DNA of 64,000 nucleotides. It comes from Acidobacteriota bacterium (GTDB taxonomy: Bacteria; Acidobacteriota; Terriglobia; Terriglobales; Acidobacteriaceae). Of the stretch, positions 8,098 to 16,383 are shown in pieces (the stretch's first letter is position 1; every line of letters begins with the position of its first letter). Position numbers and translations under genes: made by a program. The notes below the pieces were generated by a model. It searched no databases. It was not told the origin of the DNA and saw nothing but the letters and a program-made list of their open reading frames with translations. The stretch is taken from the NCBI GenBank assembly GCA_023410055.1, contig JAEYQK010000030.1, forward strand, positions 9,092 to 73,091, read 5' to 3'.

Positions 8098-10089
8098 CTA
8101 TGCACGTGCTAGTTCTTCGTTCGCACGGTTCATCACTTTTGCATATGTTGCCAGCGCGATCAGTGGGAAGTACTCGGCATACATGTAGTACTTCAGATAA
8201 AAGACCTTCGGAAATCCCGTTCCGGTATAGTAGCGATCGAACCACGATCCGTCCGGGCGTTGTGTCTCCAGCAAGTACGCGATTCCGCGCGCGACACAAT
8301 CGCTGCGTGTGTCGCCCGCAGCAAGTAGCCCCATGACCGCCCAAGCAGTCTGCGAAGCCGTGCTCTCACCCTGCCCCCGTAGTCCCGGATCGTCATAGGA
8401 ACCGACCGTTTCACCCCAGCCGCCATCCGCGTTCTGGATGCTCCGCAACCACTCGGCAGCTTGCTGCATGAACGGCTCGTTAGGATCGACTCCGATAGCC
8501 TCCAGTCCACGCAAGCACAGCATGGTTCCATAGATATAGTTGACGCCCCAGCGCCCGAACCACGATCCGTCCGGATCTTGTTCTTTCTTGATGAACTCGA
8601 TTGCCCTTTTCACCGCCGGGTGTTCCATCGTGAAACCGTACGCAGCGAGCATCTCCAGCATTCGCCCAGTAATGTCCACCGTTGGCGGATCGAGCATTGC
8701 ATTGTGATCGGCAAAGGGAATGTACTGGAACACCATTCGCGTATTGTCCTTGTCGAACGATGCCCATCCGCCGTTCTTGCACTGCATTGCCAAAATCCAA
8801 TCGATGGCCCGCTTCACCGAATCGTGCTGATAGCGCTCATTCGGATGCTCGACGTGCGCCAACGCCAGGTTCACCATGCCGCTGTCGTCCACGTCGGGAT
8901 AAAACTCGTTGTTGTACTCGAAATACCAGCCGGCCGGAGCGACGTTCTTCACCTTCACGGCCCAATCGCCCCTATGCGTCACCTGCTTCTTCAGCACCCA
9001 GTCCGCGGCGGCAACCATTCGCGGATCTTTGCGCGGCACACCCGCTTCTCCCAGCGCGAACATGGCATAAACCGTGTCCCACACAGGCGACTTGCACGGC
9101 TGCATTCGGAAGGTATCGCCCTCTTCGATTCCAAGCGCCTCAAACTCGTCGATCGCGCGAATCAGCTGCGGATCATCCATCGAGTATCCCAGGCAGCGCA
9201 GCGCCACAACCGCGTTCCACAATGCCGGATAGATCGCGCCCAACCCATCGCTCATCTCGAAGCGCTCCAGCATCCACTTCTCAGCCTTTTTCAGCGCCAG
9301 CGAACGCAGCGGCCTGATATGCACGCGCTCGAAGAAATGCACCATCTGGTTCATGACCAGGAAGAAGTTACGCCAGCTGATCAGCTTCTTGTCCCACTTC
9401 AGGTGCAGATTGACGCTCTGCATATCTCCGCCGGGGAATAGTTCCTGAATTCCCTGCTCCGGCGGAATCTTCTTAAACGGCTTCTTTGCGTATGCGATTG
9501 AAAGCGGCACCAGGATCGCGCGCGACCACGAAGATATTTCGTAGATATTGAACCAGAACCAGTTCGGAAACAGAACGATCTCAGGCGGAATCGCCGGGAC
9601 AGCATTGTAGTCGTACTGCCCCATAAAGCAGAGATAGAGTTTCGTGAATGTATTGACCGCGGTCACTCCGCCGAGACGATCGATGCATTCGTGCGCCTTC
9701 ACCAGCGCGGGGTGCTCCGCAGCATAGCCGACCAGCTTCAGCCCGAAGTACGCCTTCACGCTCGCGCTGACATTCGACGGCCCACCATCGTAAATCGACC
9801 AGCCACCGTCCGCATTTTGACGGTTAATGATGTCCTTTGCCGCTTTCTGAAGCCGCTCTTCACTACCCGTCCCGAGCAGACGATGAAACAGAATGTAGTC
9901 TGACTGGAGTGTTGTGTCGGCGCCCAGTTCCCCGCACCAATGCCCGTCTTCCTGCTGAATTGAGAAGAGGTACTCTTTAGCGGCGTCGAGCGCGGCGTCC
10001 AATCGCGCCTTGGCTCCGTCGAGCTTTCCGAACCGTATCTGAGTACGAACTTGCGAACCGGGATCTATCATCCCTTTCTCATTCCCCAC
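8098..10089 (-). CDS. shc: Squalene-hopene cyclase
   Basis: Class II terpene cyclase (HpnF) that folds squalene into hopene/hopanol at the membrane. The 663 residues match the usual length. The protonating motif DVDD is at 399-402, and several QW repeats are visible (QEDGHW 46-51, QNADGGW 91-97, then QCKNGGW, QDPDGSW, QNADGGW and QRPDGSW toward the C-terminus). I use the GTG start at 10089 because GGAGG lies about seven bases upstream; an in-frame ATG at 10071 is the alternative. The start overlaps the end of ispH by 11 bases. Confidence 0.96.
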   Translation of the reverse strand: MGNEKGMIDPGSQVRTQIRFGKLDGAKARLDAALDAAKEYLFSIQQEDGHWCGELGADTTLQSDYILFHRLLGTGSEERLQKAAKDIINRQNADGGWSIYDGGPSNVSASVKAYFGLKLVGYAAEHPALVKAHECIDRLGGVTAVNTFTKLYLCFMGQYDYNAVPAIPPEIVLFPNWFWFNIYEISSWSRAILVPLSIAYAKKPFKKIPPEQGIQELFPGGDMQSVNLHLKWDKKLISWRNFFLVMNQMVHFFERVHIRPLRSLALKKAEKWMLERFEMSDGLGAIYPALWNAVVALRCLGYSMDDPQLIRAIDEFEALGIEEGDTFRMQPCKSPVWDTVYAMFALGEAGVPRKDPRMVAAADWVLKKQVTHRGDWAVKVKNVAPAGWYFEYNNEFYPDVDDSGMVNLALAHVEHPNERYQHDSVKRAIDWILAMQCKNGGWASFDKDNTRMVFQYIPFADHNAMLDPPTVDITGRMLEMLAAYGFTMEHPAVKRAIEFIKKEQDPDGSWFGRWGVNYIYGTMLCLRGLEAIGVDPNEPFMQQAAEWLRSIQNADGGWGETVGSYDDPGLRGQGESTASQTAWAVMGLLAAGDTRSDCVARGIAYLLETQRPDGSWFDRYYTGTGFPKVFYLKYYMYAEYFPLIALATYAKVMNRANEELARA

Positions 10090-11083
10090 TCACAACCTCC
10101 GAAGCTGCCGCTCCTGATCGCCCCACGGGCAAACCCGACGTTGCGTCGACGATCTCGATCGGCAACCCAAAGCGCACGTTCTCCGGCATTACTTCGATCT
10201 CGCGTACGTCGCTGAAGCCCGACTGCCCCAGCATGTTAACGACTTCTTCTACCAGGCATTCCGGAGCCGAAGCTCCTGCCGTCAGCGCAACCGTCTTCAC
10301 GCCGTCCAGCCACTCGGGCTTAATCGCCTTGTAGTTCTCAATCAAGTGCGAAGCCGTTCCATGATTTCTGGCAACTTCGACAAGTCGGTTCGAGTTCGAG
10401 CTATTCACCGAACCCACAACCAGCAACAGATCCGCATTGCCGACAGCGTTCTTCACCGCAGTCTGTCTATTCTGCGTCGCATAGCAGATATCCTGAGCCG
10501 ATGGCCCGGTGATGTTCGGGAATTTCTTCCTGAGCGCCTCAATGATCCCGGCCGTTTCGTCCAAGCTCAGCGTCGTTTGCGTGAGATACGCAACTCGGTC
10601 CGGATTCGGCACGACGAGATCTTCCACCTGTTCAGGCGAGCCCACAACCTGCGTCACCACCGGAGCCTCTCCTAGAGTCCCGATCACCTCATCATGATCA
10701 TGGTGTCCGATCAGGATCAGCGAGTAACCTTCCTTCGCAAATCGAACGGCCTCAACGTGTACCTTCGTCACCAGTGGACACGTCGCATCGATCACCCTCA
10801 ACCGTCGAAGCTTGCTCGCTTCCCGGACCTCCGGAGCGACACCGTGCGCGCTGTAAATCACGCGCTCGCCTTCCGGAACCTCCTCGACCTCATCCACAAA
10901 CACGGCGCCTTTGGCCGACAATTCCTCGACCACATAGCGGTTATGCACAATTTCTTTGCGCACGTAGATTGGGGGGCCGAAGGTATCCAGCGCAATGCGG
11001 ACGATGTCGATCGCCCGCACAACCCCAGCACAGAAGCCACGGGGCTTCAACAGAAGCAAGGTTTTGCTTTCAGACAGAGTCAT
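10079..11083 (-). CDS. ispH: 4-hydroxy-3-methylbut-2-enyl diphosphate reductase
   Basis: Last enzyme of the MEP pathway, reducing HMBPP to IPP and DMAPP with a 4Fe-4S cluster. From ATG 11083 it has 334 residues. The three cluster cysteines are C18 in PRGFCAG, C102 in DATCPLV and C276 in SAPEC. The start is fixed by a strong AGGAGG just upstream; the longer open frame to 11245 lacks such support. It is the first gene of the hopanoid operon, so precursor supply is probably co-transcribed with squalene and hopene synthesis. The likely promoter lies between 11084 and 11322, a divergent region shared with lptFG. Confidence 0.95.
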   Translation of the reverse strand: MTLSESKTLLLLKPRGFCAGVVRAIDIVRIALDTFGPPIYVRKEIVHNRYVVEELSAKGAVFVDEVEEVPEGERVIYSAHGVAPEVREASKLRRLRVIDATCPLVTKVHVEAVRFAKEGYSLILIGHHDHDEVIGTLGEAPVVTQVVGSPEQVEDLVVPNPDRVAYLTQTTLSLDETAGIIEALRKKFPNITGPSAQDICYATQNRQTAVKNAVGNADLLLVVGSVNSSNSNRLVEVARNHGTASHLIENYKAIKPEWLDGVKTVALTAGASAPECLVEEVVNMLGQSGFSDVREIEVMPENVRFGLPIEIVDATSGLPVGRSGAAASEVVSGE

Positions 11084-11322
11084 TCCTCCTACCAGTATAG
11101 ACGGAGCTACCCACGTTCTTAAAGATGCAAAAGAGGGTTGTCCTGCTGCACTAACTGTGCGTAACTCACAGAACCGCCAAGTATTAGCAGCGAATGGTAC
11201 TATTTCGCACCTCAGTATGCACCTCGGTATTGTGACCGGTTGCAACCCTTTTCACCGAGAGCGGTTTTCTCCAAATCCCCAATCACCACACGTGCAAATT
11301 TGTTATCCTTCGTGTGTCCCTG

Positions 11323-13659
11323 ATGCGCATACTGACCCGTTACATTCTCCGAGAGGTGCTGTCACACGCTGCTATCGGCGCGGTTGTCTTTACGTTCATC
11401 TTCTTCATGCCCGTCATGGGAAAGTATCTGGCTCTCGTTGTCCGTCAGAGCGCACCTCTCTCCAGTGTTGCAGAAATCTTCCTCTACACGGTCCCGACAA
11501 CACTGACCTTCACGATTCCCATGGCCGTTCTTGTCGGCATCCTCATCGGACTTAGCCGCCTTGCCGCTGATAGTGAAATCACCGCAATGCGCAGCTCCGG
11601 CATGGGTTCCCTCGCCTTTGTGCGGATCATCATGATCCTGGTCGTTGCGGCCGTTGCGATTGCGGTATTTAATAATGCGTTTTTGGCGCCACGCGCAGCT
11701 CTCGCCCTCGATCATCTGCAGGACCGCCTCAAGGCGTCACAGGCATCTTTCGAAGTTCAGCCGCGCGTGTTCTACGAAGATCTGAAGAACTATGTCCTTT
11801 ACGTCCAGGACACTGTTCCGGCGCAAGGCGCAGCCCGATGGAAAGGTGTCTTTCTCGCTGACATCAGCACGCCTTCGGCGCCGAAAGTCACCGTTGCTCG
11901 GGACGGCATTGTGGTCAACGAGTCCGGCGATCGCCTCCGTCTTCACCTGAAGAACGGCGCTCAACACGAGACCGTCGTTAAGCAGCCCGATCAATATCAA
12001 GCGTCGACCTTTGATTCGTCCGATATCGTGATCGCCCTGCCCGCCAGCGACACGCCGCGTACGAGAGAAATCGCACCCGTCAGTGAGCTGACCACTACGG
12101 AACTCTGGCGCCTCGCCAAGTCGGAACCTGACCGGATTAAGCAGCGCACCTATTGGATCGAGTTTCACCGCCGCTTCGCTTTTGCCGCAGCATGCCTCGT
12201 ATTGGCGCTAGTCGGCATTCCCCTGGGTCTCTCGGCGAAACGCGGAGGAAAATCGACCGGCTTCGTCCTGACCATCGTTCTTGTTTTCCTGTACTACTTC
12301 GCGATGCTCTCCGGCATAGCTCTCGCCCGCCAGGGAAAATTGCCGGTTGCGCCAGCTATCTGGCTCGGCAACATTCTTTTCTTCGTTGGCGGCGTGATCT
12401 TGATTTGGCGCGTCGGACGTATGCCGATCGAAATCATTTCGGTAAAGGCTGCGTGGTCGCAGCTCAAAGATTGGCTGGGCGAGCGTGGTCGCCATCTCAC
12501 CCCTACTTTCGCCAACGGCACGTCCATCGAACGCAAGATGTGGCGTCAGCGTTTCCTTCATACGAAGTTCCCGATGCTCCTTGATGACATCGTTCTCAAG
12601 GACTTCATGATCTACCTCGGAATGATCCTCGCGACATTCCTCGTTTTGCTGCTTGTTTTCACCTTCTTCGAATTATTGAAGGACATCGTCGCCAACAAAG
12701 TCCCCCTCATCCTTGTTGGTGACTACCTCCTCAACGTGACGCCTTACATGATCTACAACATGACACCCCTCAGCGTACTACTCGCTGTCCTGGTCGTGTT
12801 CGGCATCATGTCCAAGACGAACGAAATCACGGCCATGAAGGCCACGGGCATCAGCATCTATCGTATGATCGTTCCCGTTCTCTTCATTGCAGCGATGATC
12901 TCGGTTGGCCTGTTCTTCTTCGACCAGTTTTATCTCCCGCACGCTAACAAGCGTCAGGACGCACTCCGCAACCAAATCAAGGGCAAGCCGGCGCAGACTT
13001 ACCTGCGCCCCGACCGCAAGTGGATCTTTGGCGAGAACAACACGATGTTCTACTACGAGTTCTTCGACGCCTATAAGAACCGCTTCGGCAGCATCTCCGT
13101 TTTCGAGTTCGATCCCAACACTTTCGAAATCACGAAGCGGATCTATGCCACGCGCGCACACTGGGACGAAGATCTTCACAAGTGGGTGTTCGAACAAGGC
13201 TGGGAGCGTGACTTCAGGGGCTCATCGGTAGCCGACTATCGCACCTTCGAAGTCAGCACATTCAAAGAGATCAACGAGGCCCCTGCTTACTTCCTCAAAG
13301 AGGTGAAGCAGTCCTCGGAAATGAACTACTCCGAGCTGCGGCAGTACATTCACGAACTCCAGCAGAGCGGCTTCGATGTCGTGCGCTTGAAAGTCCAGCT
13401 TCAGAAAAAGTTCTCATATCCGCTGATCACTTTCGTGATGGCGGTGCTGGCGATCCCGTTCGCATTGTCCACTGCCAAGAAGGGCGCGCTCACCGGAGTC
13501 GCCGTCGCCATCGGAATCGCCGTCGTCTACTGGGTATCCTCCGGCCTCTTCGAAGACCTCGGCAACGCTAATCAACTACCAGCACTCCTGGCCGCCTGGT
13601 CCCCCGATCTCATCTTCGGCTTCATCGGCGGCTACATGATCCTCAAAGTCCCGACGTAG
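11323..13659 (+). CDS. LPS export permease, LptF-LptG fused in one chain
   Basis: Inner-membrane component of the LPS transport machine (LptB2FG). LptF and LptG are normally two ~360-residue proteins; here one 778-residue chain carries both. Residues 1 to ~370 look like LptF (MRILTRYILREVL, SRLAADSEITAMRSSG, a periplasmic beta-jellyroll region, then membrane segments). After a ~50-residue linker a second permease begins (LLDDIVLKDFMIYLGM, MSKTNEITAMKATGIS, C-terminal membrane segments ending SPDLIFGFIGGYMIL). The two coupling-helix motifs, EITAMRSSG and EITAMKATG, show the duplication. GTG 11314 is an alternative start; ATG 11323 gives the usual LptF N-terminus. Confidence 0.9.
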   Translation: MRILTRYILREVLSHAAIGAVVFTFIFFMPVMGKYLALVVRQSAPLSSVAEIFLYTVPTTLTFTIPMAVLVGILIGLSRLAADSEITAMRSSGMGSLAFVRIIMILVVAAVAIAVFNNAFLAPRAALALDHLQDRLKASQASFEVQPRVFYEDLKNYVLYVQDTVPAQGAARWKGVFLADISTPSAPKVTVARDGIVVNESGDRLRLHLKNGAQHETVVKQPDQYQASTFDSSDIVIALPASDTPRTREIAPVSELTTTELWRLAKSEPDRIKQRTYWIEFHRRFAFAAACLVLALVGIPLGLSAKRGGKSTGFVLTIVLVFLYYFAMLSGIALARQGKLPVAPAIWLGNILFFVGGVILIWRVGRMPIEIISVKAAWSQLKDWLGERGRHLTPTFANGTSIERKMWRQRFLHTKFPMLLDDIVLKDFMIYLGMILATFLVLLLVFTFFELLKDIVANKVPLILVGDYLLNVTPYMIYNMTPLSVLLAVLVVFGIMSKTNEITAMKATGISIYRMIVPVLFIAAMISVGLFFFDQFYLPHANKRQDALRNQIKGKPAQTYLRPDRKWIFGENNTMFYYEFFDAYKNRFGSISVFEFDPNTFEITKRIYATRAHWDEDLHKWVFEQGWERDFRGSSVADYRTFEVSTFKEINEAPAYFLKEVKQSSEMNYSELRQYIHELQQSGFDVVRLKVQLQKKFSYPLITFVMAVLAIPFALSTAKKGALTGVAVAIGIAVVYWVSSGLFEDLGNANQLPALLAAWSPDLIFGFIGGYMILKVPT

Positions 13660-13677
13660 ATTGTCGGTGCAGACTGT

Positions 13678-13716
13678 TGTAGCGCCGGTCTGTTGGAGCG
13701 CTGGCGTCCCGCCGGC
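13678..13716. repeat. Degenerate palindromic repeat, family A-like
   Basis: TGTAGCGCCGG (13678-13688) pairs imperfectly with CCGCCGGC (13709-13716). The leading TGTAGCGCCGG is the same sequence that precedes each palindrome in the ABC exporter gene at 15417 and 15495, so I group it with that family as a diverged copy. It lies 18 bases after the lptFG stop. Confidence 0.5.
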
Positions 13717-13760
13717 TGTCGCGAGCGCATCCTGCGCTCGCCCTTGCGCTGAACCGTTTG

Positions 13761-13843
13761 GGAAGGGCACGGCTTCAGCCGTGCCGTAAATGGCGATGAG
13801 TTAACGCGCCTTTAGACGCTGCGGTCAACCCTTCAGGGCGAAA
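13761..13843. repeat. Palindromic repeat pair, family C
   Basis: GGCACGGCTTCAGCCGTGCC (13766-13785) is a perfect inverted repeat with a TTCA centre. It is followed by a weaker stem, GCGCCTTTAGACGC, and then by CCCTTCAGGGCGAA. The ending and the GGCTTCAGCC core match the copy at 7009-7037. The gap between lptFG and the next gene (13660-14028, 369 bases) holds these repeats and otherwise nothing I can identify. Confidence 0.65.
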
Positions 13844-14028
13844 CAACTCTGTCGGCAATGTTCGCCTTTGCGTCCTCTGAGTCCTTTGCGTTGAAATCCA
13901 CGTTGAATCCGTCAACCCTCAATCTCCCCCGATTTCATCGCAAATAGATGTTCTCACTGGAGATATAATTCCCCCGTTCGTGTCGGATTCAGTGCTCGCG
14001 ATTTGTCATAATATTCATAGGAGCCACA

Positions 14029-14232
14029 ATGAACTTCAAAGGCACAGCAGCAATACTGGTTTCGGTGATAGCTATCGTGGGGTTCGTCATCTGGATCCCG
14101 GCTTTGAAGTATGTTCTCGGTGCGGCGATCCTCGTGGGACTAGTCATTGCTTTCGGTCTTCGCGCCTGGCACGCTCGCAAGCCGGTCAAAGACCCCGAGG
14201 AAGAGAGCATCAAGCTCCACTTGAACGACTGA
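14029..14232 (+). CDS. Small membrane protein of unknown function
   Basis: 67-residue protein. Residues 6-24 (AAILVSVIAIVGFVIWIPA) and 29-46 (VLGAAILVGLVIAFGLRAW) form two hydrophobic segments, followed by a charged tail (HARKPVKDPEEESIKLHLND). A GGAG lies shortly before ATG 14029 (ATAGGAGCCACAATG), supporting translation. I do not recognise a family. It ends one base before a conserved three-part intergenic repeat begins. It could be a stress-induced membrane peptide, but nothing in the sequence shows this. Confidence 0.6.
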   Translation: MNFKGTAAILVSVIAIVGFVIWIPALKYVLGAAILVGLVIAFGLRAWHARKPVKDPEEESIKLHLND

Positions 14233-14233
14233 C

Positions 14234-14347
14234 TAACTCCTTTGTTTACGGTACTTTGCATGTAAGTCCTTTAAAAGCCTGACTATACGGCCAAAAAGCA
14301 GCTAAATATCATTGTTTTCAACAAATCACTGACTGGAGGGGGGAGGC
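14234..14347 (+). repeat. Three-part ~109-nt intergenic element, copy 1
   Basis: The element starts TAACTCCTTTGTTT (14234), repeats a related TAAGTCCTTT 29 bases later, then GCTAAATATCATTGTTTT another 38 bases on, and ends AAATCACTGACTGGAGGGGG. A second copy at 28801-28909 on the opposite strand aligns without gaps; by hand about 86 of 109 positions are identical, and the 3' part is most conserved. The purine-rich end GGAGGGGGGAGG pairs with the CCCCC just after it, which suggests a hairpin. It fills most of the gap before the ABC exporter. Confidence 0.75.
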
Positions 14348-14400
14348 CCCCTACTGACTGACGTTGCGTCCTGCGCTGCTACAATTCATCTAAGGTGACG

Positions 14401-16305
14401 ATGCTCAGCTCCCTACGACCGTTATTCCCCTACATCAACAAGTACCGCGTGAAGTTCTTCTGGGGAGCCGTCTGCGTCCTCTTCAACAACGGCGTGTGGA
14501 TTCTCTTCCCGCTTGTGGTCCGCAACGCCACGAATGGGCTGACTGCCGGTGTCACTCACCAGAAGCTCGTCCATTATTCCCTGTTGCTGATCGCCGTAGC
14601 TTCCGTCAAAGGGGTATTCCAGTTCTTGACTCGTTGGGTACTGATCGGCATTTCCCGCGAGATTGAGTTCGATCTGCGTAACGACCTGTTCCGCCGCCTC
14701 GAATCGTTGTCCTACTCCTACTACCAGCGCACCCGGACGGGCGACATCATGGCCCGCGCCACCAACGACATGAACGCGGTCCGCATGTTGCTCGGCCCGG
14801 CAATCATGTACTCGGCAAACACGATCGTGTTTACCGTCGGCGCGCTCATCTTCATGTTTAGCATCAGCCCGAAGCTTACGTTGTGCGCCTTCGCACCGCT
14901 CCCTATCGCCAGCATCATCGTCCAGTACTTCGGCAGTCGTATACATGATCGTTTCGAACGCATTCAAGCAATGTTTTCCGACATCTCCGCCCGTACGCAG
15001 GAGAACTTCTCCGGCGCTCGCGTCATTCGCGCCTACGCTCAGGAAGAAGCTGAGATCAGCCAGTTCGAAACCGAAAACCGAGAGTACATAGCCCGCAGTT
15101 TGAAACTAGTTCGTATCAGGGGCATGTTGTGGCCAACTCTGGAAACCATGCTCGGGCTAGCAATGATGATTGTGCTTTGGGTCGGAGGTATTGAGGTACT
15201 CAGACATCGCATAAACATCGGCAGTTTTGTCGCGTTTAATCTCTATATGGCGATGCTGACATGGCCGGTAATCGCTATGGGTTGGGTGATTGATGTCTTC
15301 CAACGCGGCACAGCATCTCTCGGTCGCGTCGACGAGATCATGCGCGAGCAACCCGAAATCACCAACGCCAGCGTACCGCCGGACTCCAGTCCGGCGATCT
15401 TGAGCGACGTTGTAGCGCCGGACTCCAGCCCGGCAATCTTAAGCGACGCTGTACCGCCGGACTCCAGTCCGGCGATCTTAAGCGACGTTGTAGCGCCGGA
15501 CTCCAGTCCGGCAATCTTAAGCGACGCTGTAGCGCCGGACTCCAGTCCGGCGATCTCCGGCGAAATCGAGTTCCGCAACCTCAGCTTCGCCTACAACGGC
15601 ACCAACGTCCTCGAGGACATCAATCTCCAGATTCCCGCCGGAACCAGTCTCGCCATCGTCGGCCCGACCGGTTCGGGCAAGTCAACGCTGGTCAGCCTCA
15701 TCCCACGCATCTACGACGCCGCGCTCGGCACCGTCCTCATCGACGGCCGCCCCATCCGCCAATTCACGCTCGACCAACTCCGTCGCAGTATCGGCTTCGT
15801 TCCCCAGGAAACGTTCTTGTTCGGAGACACGCTACGCGAGAACATCGCTTTCGGTGCAGAGAACGCGACCGACGAACAGGTTCGCGCGGCAGCCGAAGCG
15901 GCCAGCATAGCCGCAGATATCGAAGGCTTCCCCGAGAAGTACGACACCATGGTGGGCGAACGCGGCATCACCCTCTCCGGAGGCCAGAAACAGCGCACCG
16001 CCATCGCTCGCGCCATCATCCGCGACCCTCGCGTCCTCATACTCGACGACGCTCTCTCCAGCGTCGACACCCATACCGAGGACAAAATCCTCAATCACCT
16101 CCGCGAACTTATGCGCGGACGCACAACGATCCTGATCTCGCATCGTGTCTCAACCGTTCGCCACGCCGACCGCATAGCCGTCCTGCACAAGGGCCGCATC
16201 GTTGAATACGGAACCCATGACGAACTCCTGGCCCTCAACGGCTACTACGAAGACCTCTACAATAAGCAACTGCTAGAAGAAGAGTTGGCGGGAGTCGAGG
16301 AGTAA
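14401..16305 (+). CDS. ABC exporter, fused permease and ATPase (MsbA/MdlB-like), with internal repeat array
   Basis: Half-transporter with a six-helix type-1 exporter domain (about 1-320) and a C-terminal ATPase. Walker A is GPTGSGKST (421-429), the signature LSGGQ 525-529, and Walker B VLILDD (545-550). The substrate is unknown; lipid or drug export is typical of the family. Residues ~325-385 between the domains consist of five 13-residue repeats of the form PDSSPAILSD, encoded by a palindromic DNA repeat, which relatives would not be expected to share. I chose ATG 14401 (AAGG five bases upstream) over GTG 14395. A homodimer is likely because no partner half-transporter is adjacent. Confidence 0.9.
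   Translation: MLSSLRPLFPYINKYRVKFFWGAVCVLFNNGVWILFPLVVRNATNGLTAGVTHQKLVHYSLLLIAVASVKGVFQFLTRWVLIGISREIEFDLRNDLFRRLESLSYSYYQRTRTGDIMARATNDMNAVRMLLGPAIMYSANTIVFTVGALIFMFSISPKLTLCAFAPLPIASIIVQYFGSRIHDRFERIQAMFSDISARTQENFSGARVIRAYAQEEAEISQFETENREYIARSLKLVRIRGMLWPTLETMLGLAMMIVLWVGGIEVLRHRINIGSFVAFNLYMAMLTWPVIAMGWVIDVFQRGTASLGRVDEIMREQPEITNASVPPDSSPAILSDVVAPDSSPAILSDAVPPDSSPAILSDVVAPDSSPAILSDAVAPDSSPAISGEIEFRNLSFAYNGTNVLEDINLQIPAGTSLAIVGPTGSGKSTLVSLIPRIYDAALGTVLIDGRPIRQFTLDQLRRSIGFVPQETFLFGDTLRENIAFGAENATDEQVRAAAEAASIAADIEGFPEKYDTMVGERGITLSGGQKQRTAIARAIIRDPRVLILDDALSSVDTHTEDKILNHLRELMRGRTTILISHRVSTVRHADRIAVLHKGRIVEYGTHDELLALNGYYEDLYNKQLLEEELAGVEE
15373..15556 (+). repeat. Tandem palindromic repeat (5 x 39 nt) translated inside ABC exporter
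   Basis: Five copies of GCCGGACTCCAGTCCGGC or one-base variants begin at 15378, 15417, 15456, 15495 and 15534, exactly 39 bases apart, so the unit is 13 codons and the frame is kept. The spacer reads ATCTTAAGCGACGTTGTAGC or close variants. The same palindrome is found between sufB and sufC and within sufD. The array encodes the flexible linker between permease and ATPase. Confidence 0.92.
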
Positions 16306-16383
16306 CCCTGTTTCGCGTATAGTGCAAAACAATTCTTTTCGTTTCCCGCAATCGAAATTCACAACTCAACAATCAAAACTGTC

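Noticed and set aside
8461..9441. 326-codon open frame antisense to squalene-hopene cyclase
   Set aside because: The cyclase motifs are complete on the minus strand; the other frame has no family features or ribosome site.
15373..15556. Regularly spaced repeats considered as a CRISPR array
   Set aside because: The 39-base unit is repeated almost whole, so there are no unique spacers, and the array is in frame inside a protein gene. No cas genes are present.
15243..15578. Minus-strand frame with repeated ESGATTSLKIAGL units
   Set aside because: It is the reverse reading of the palindrome array in the ABC exporter. Repetition follows from the DNA repeat, not from a separate gene.
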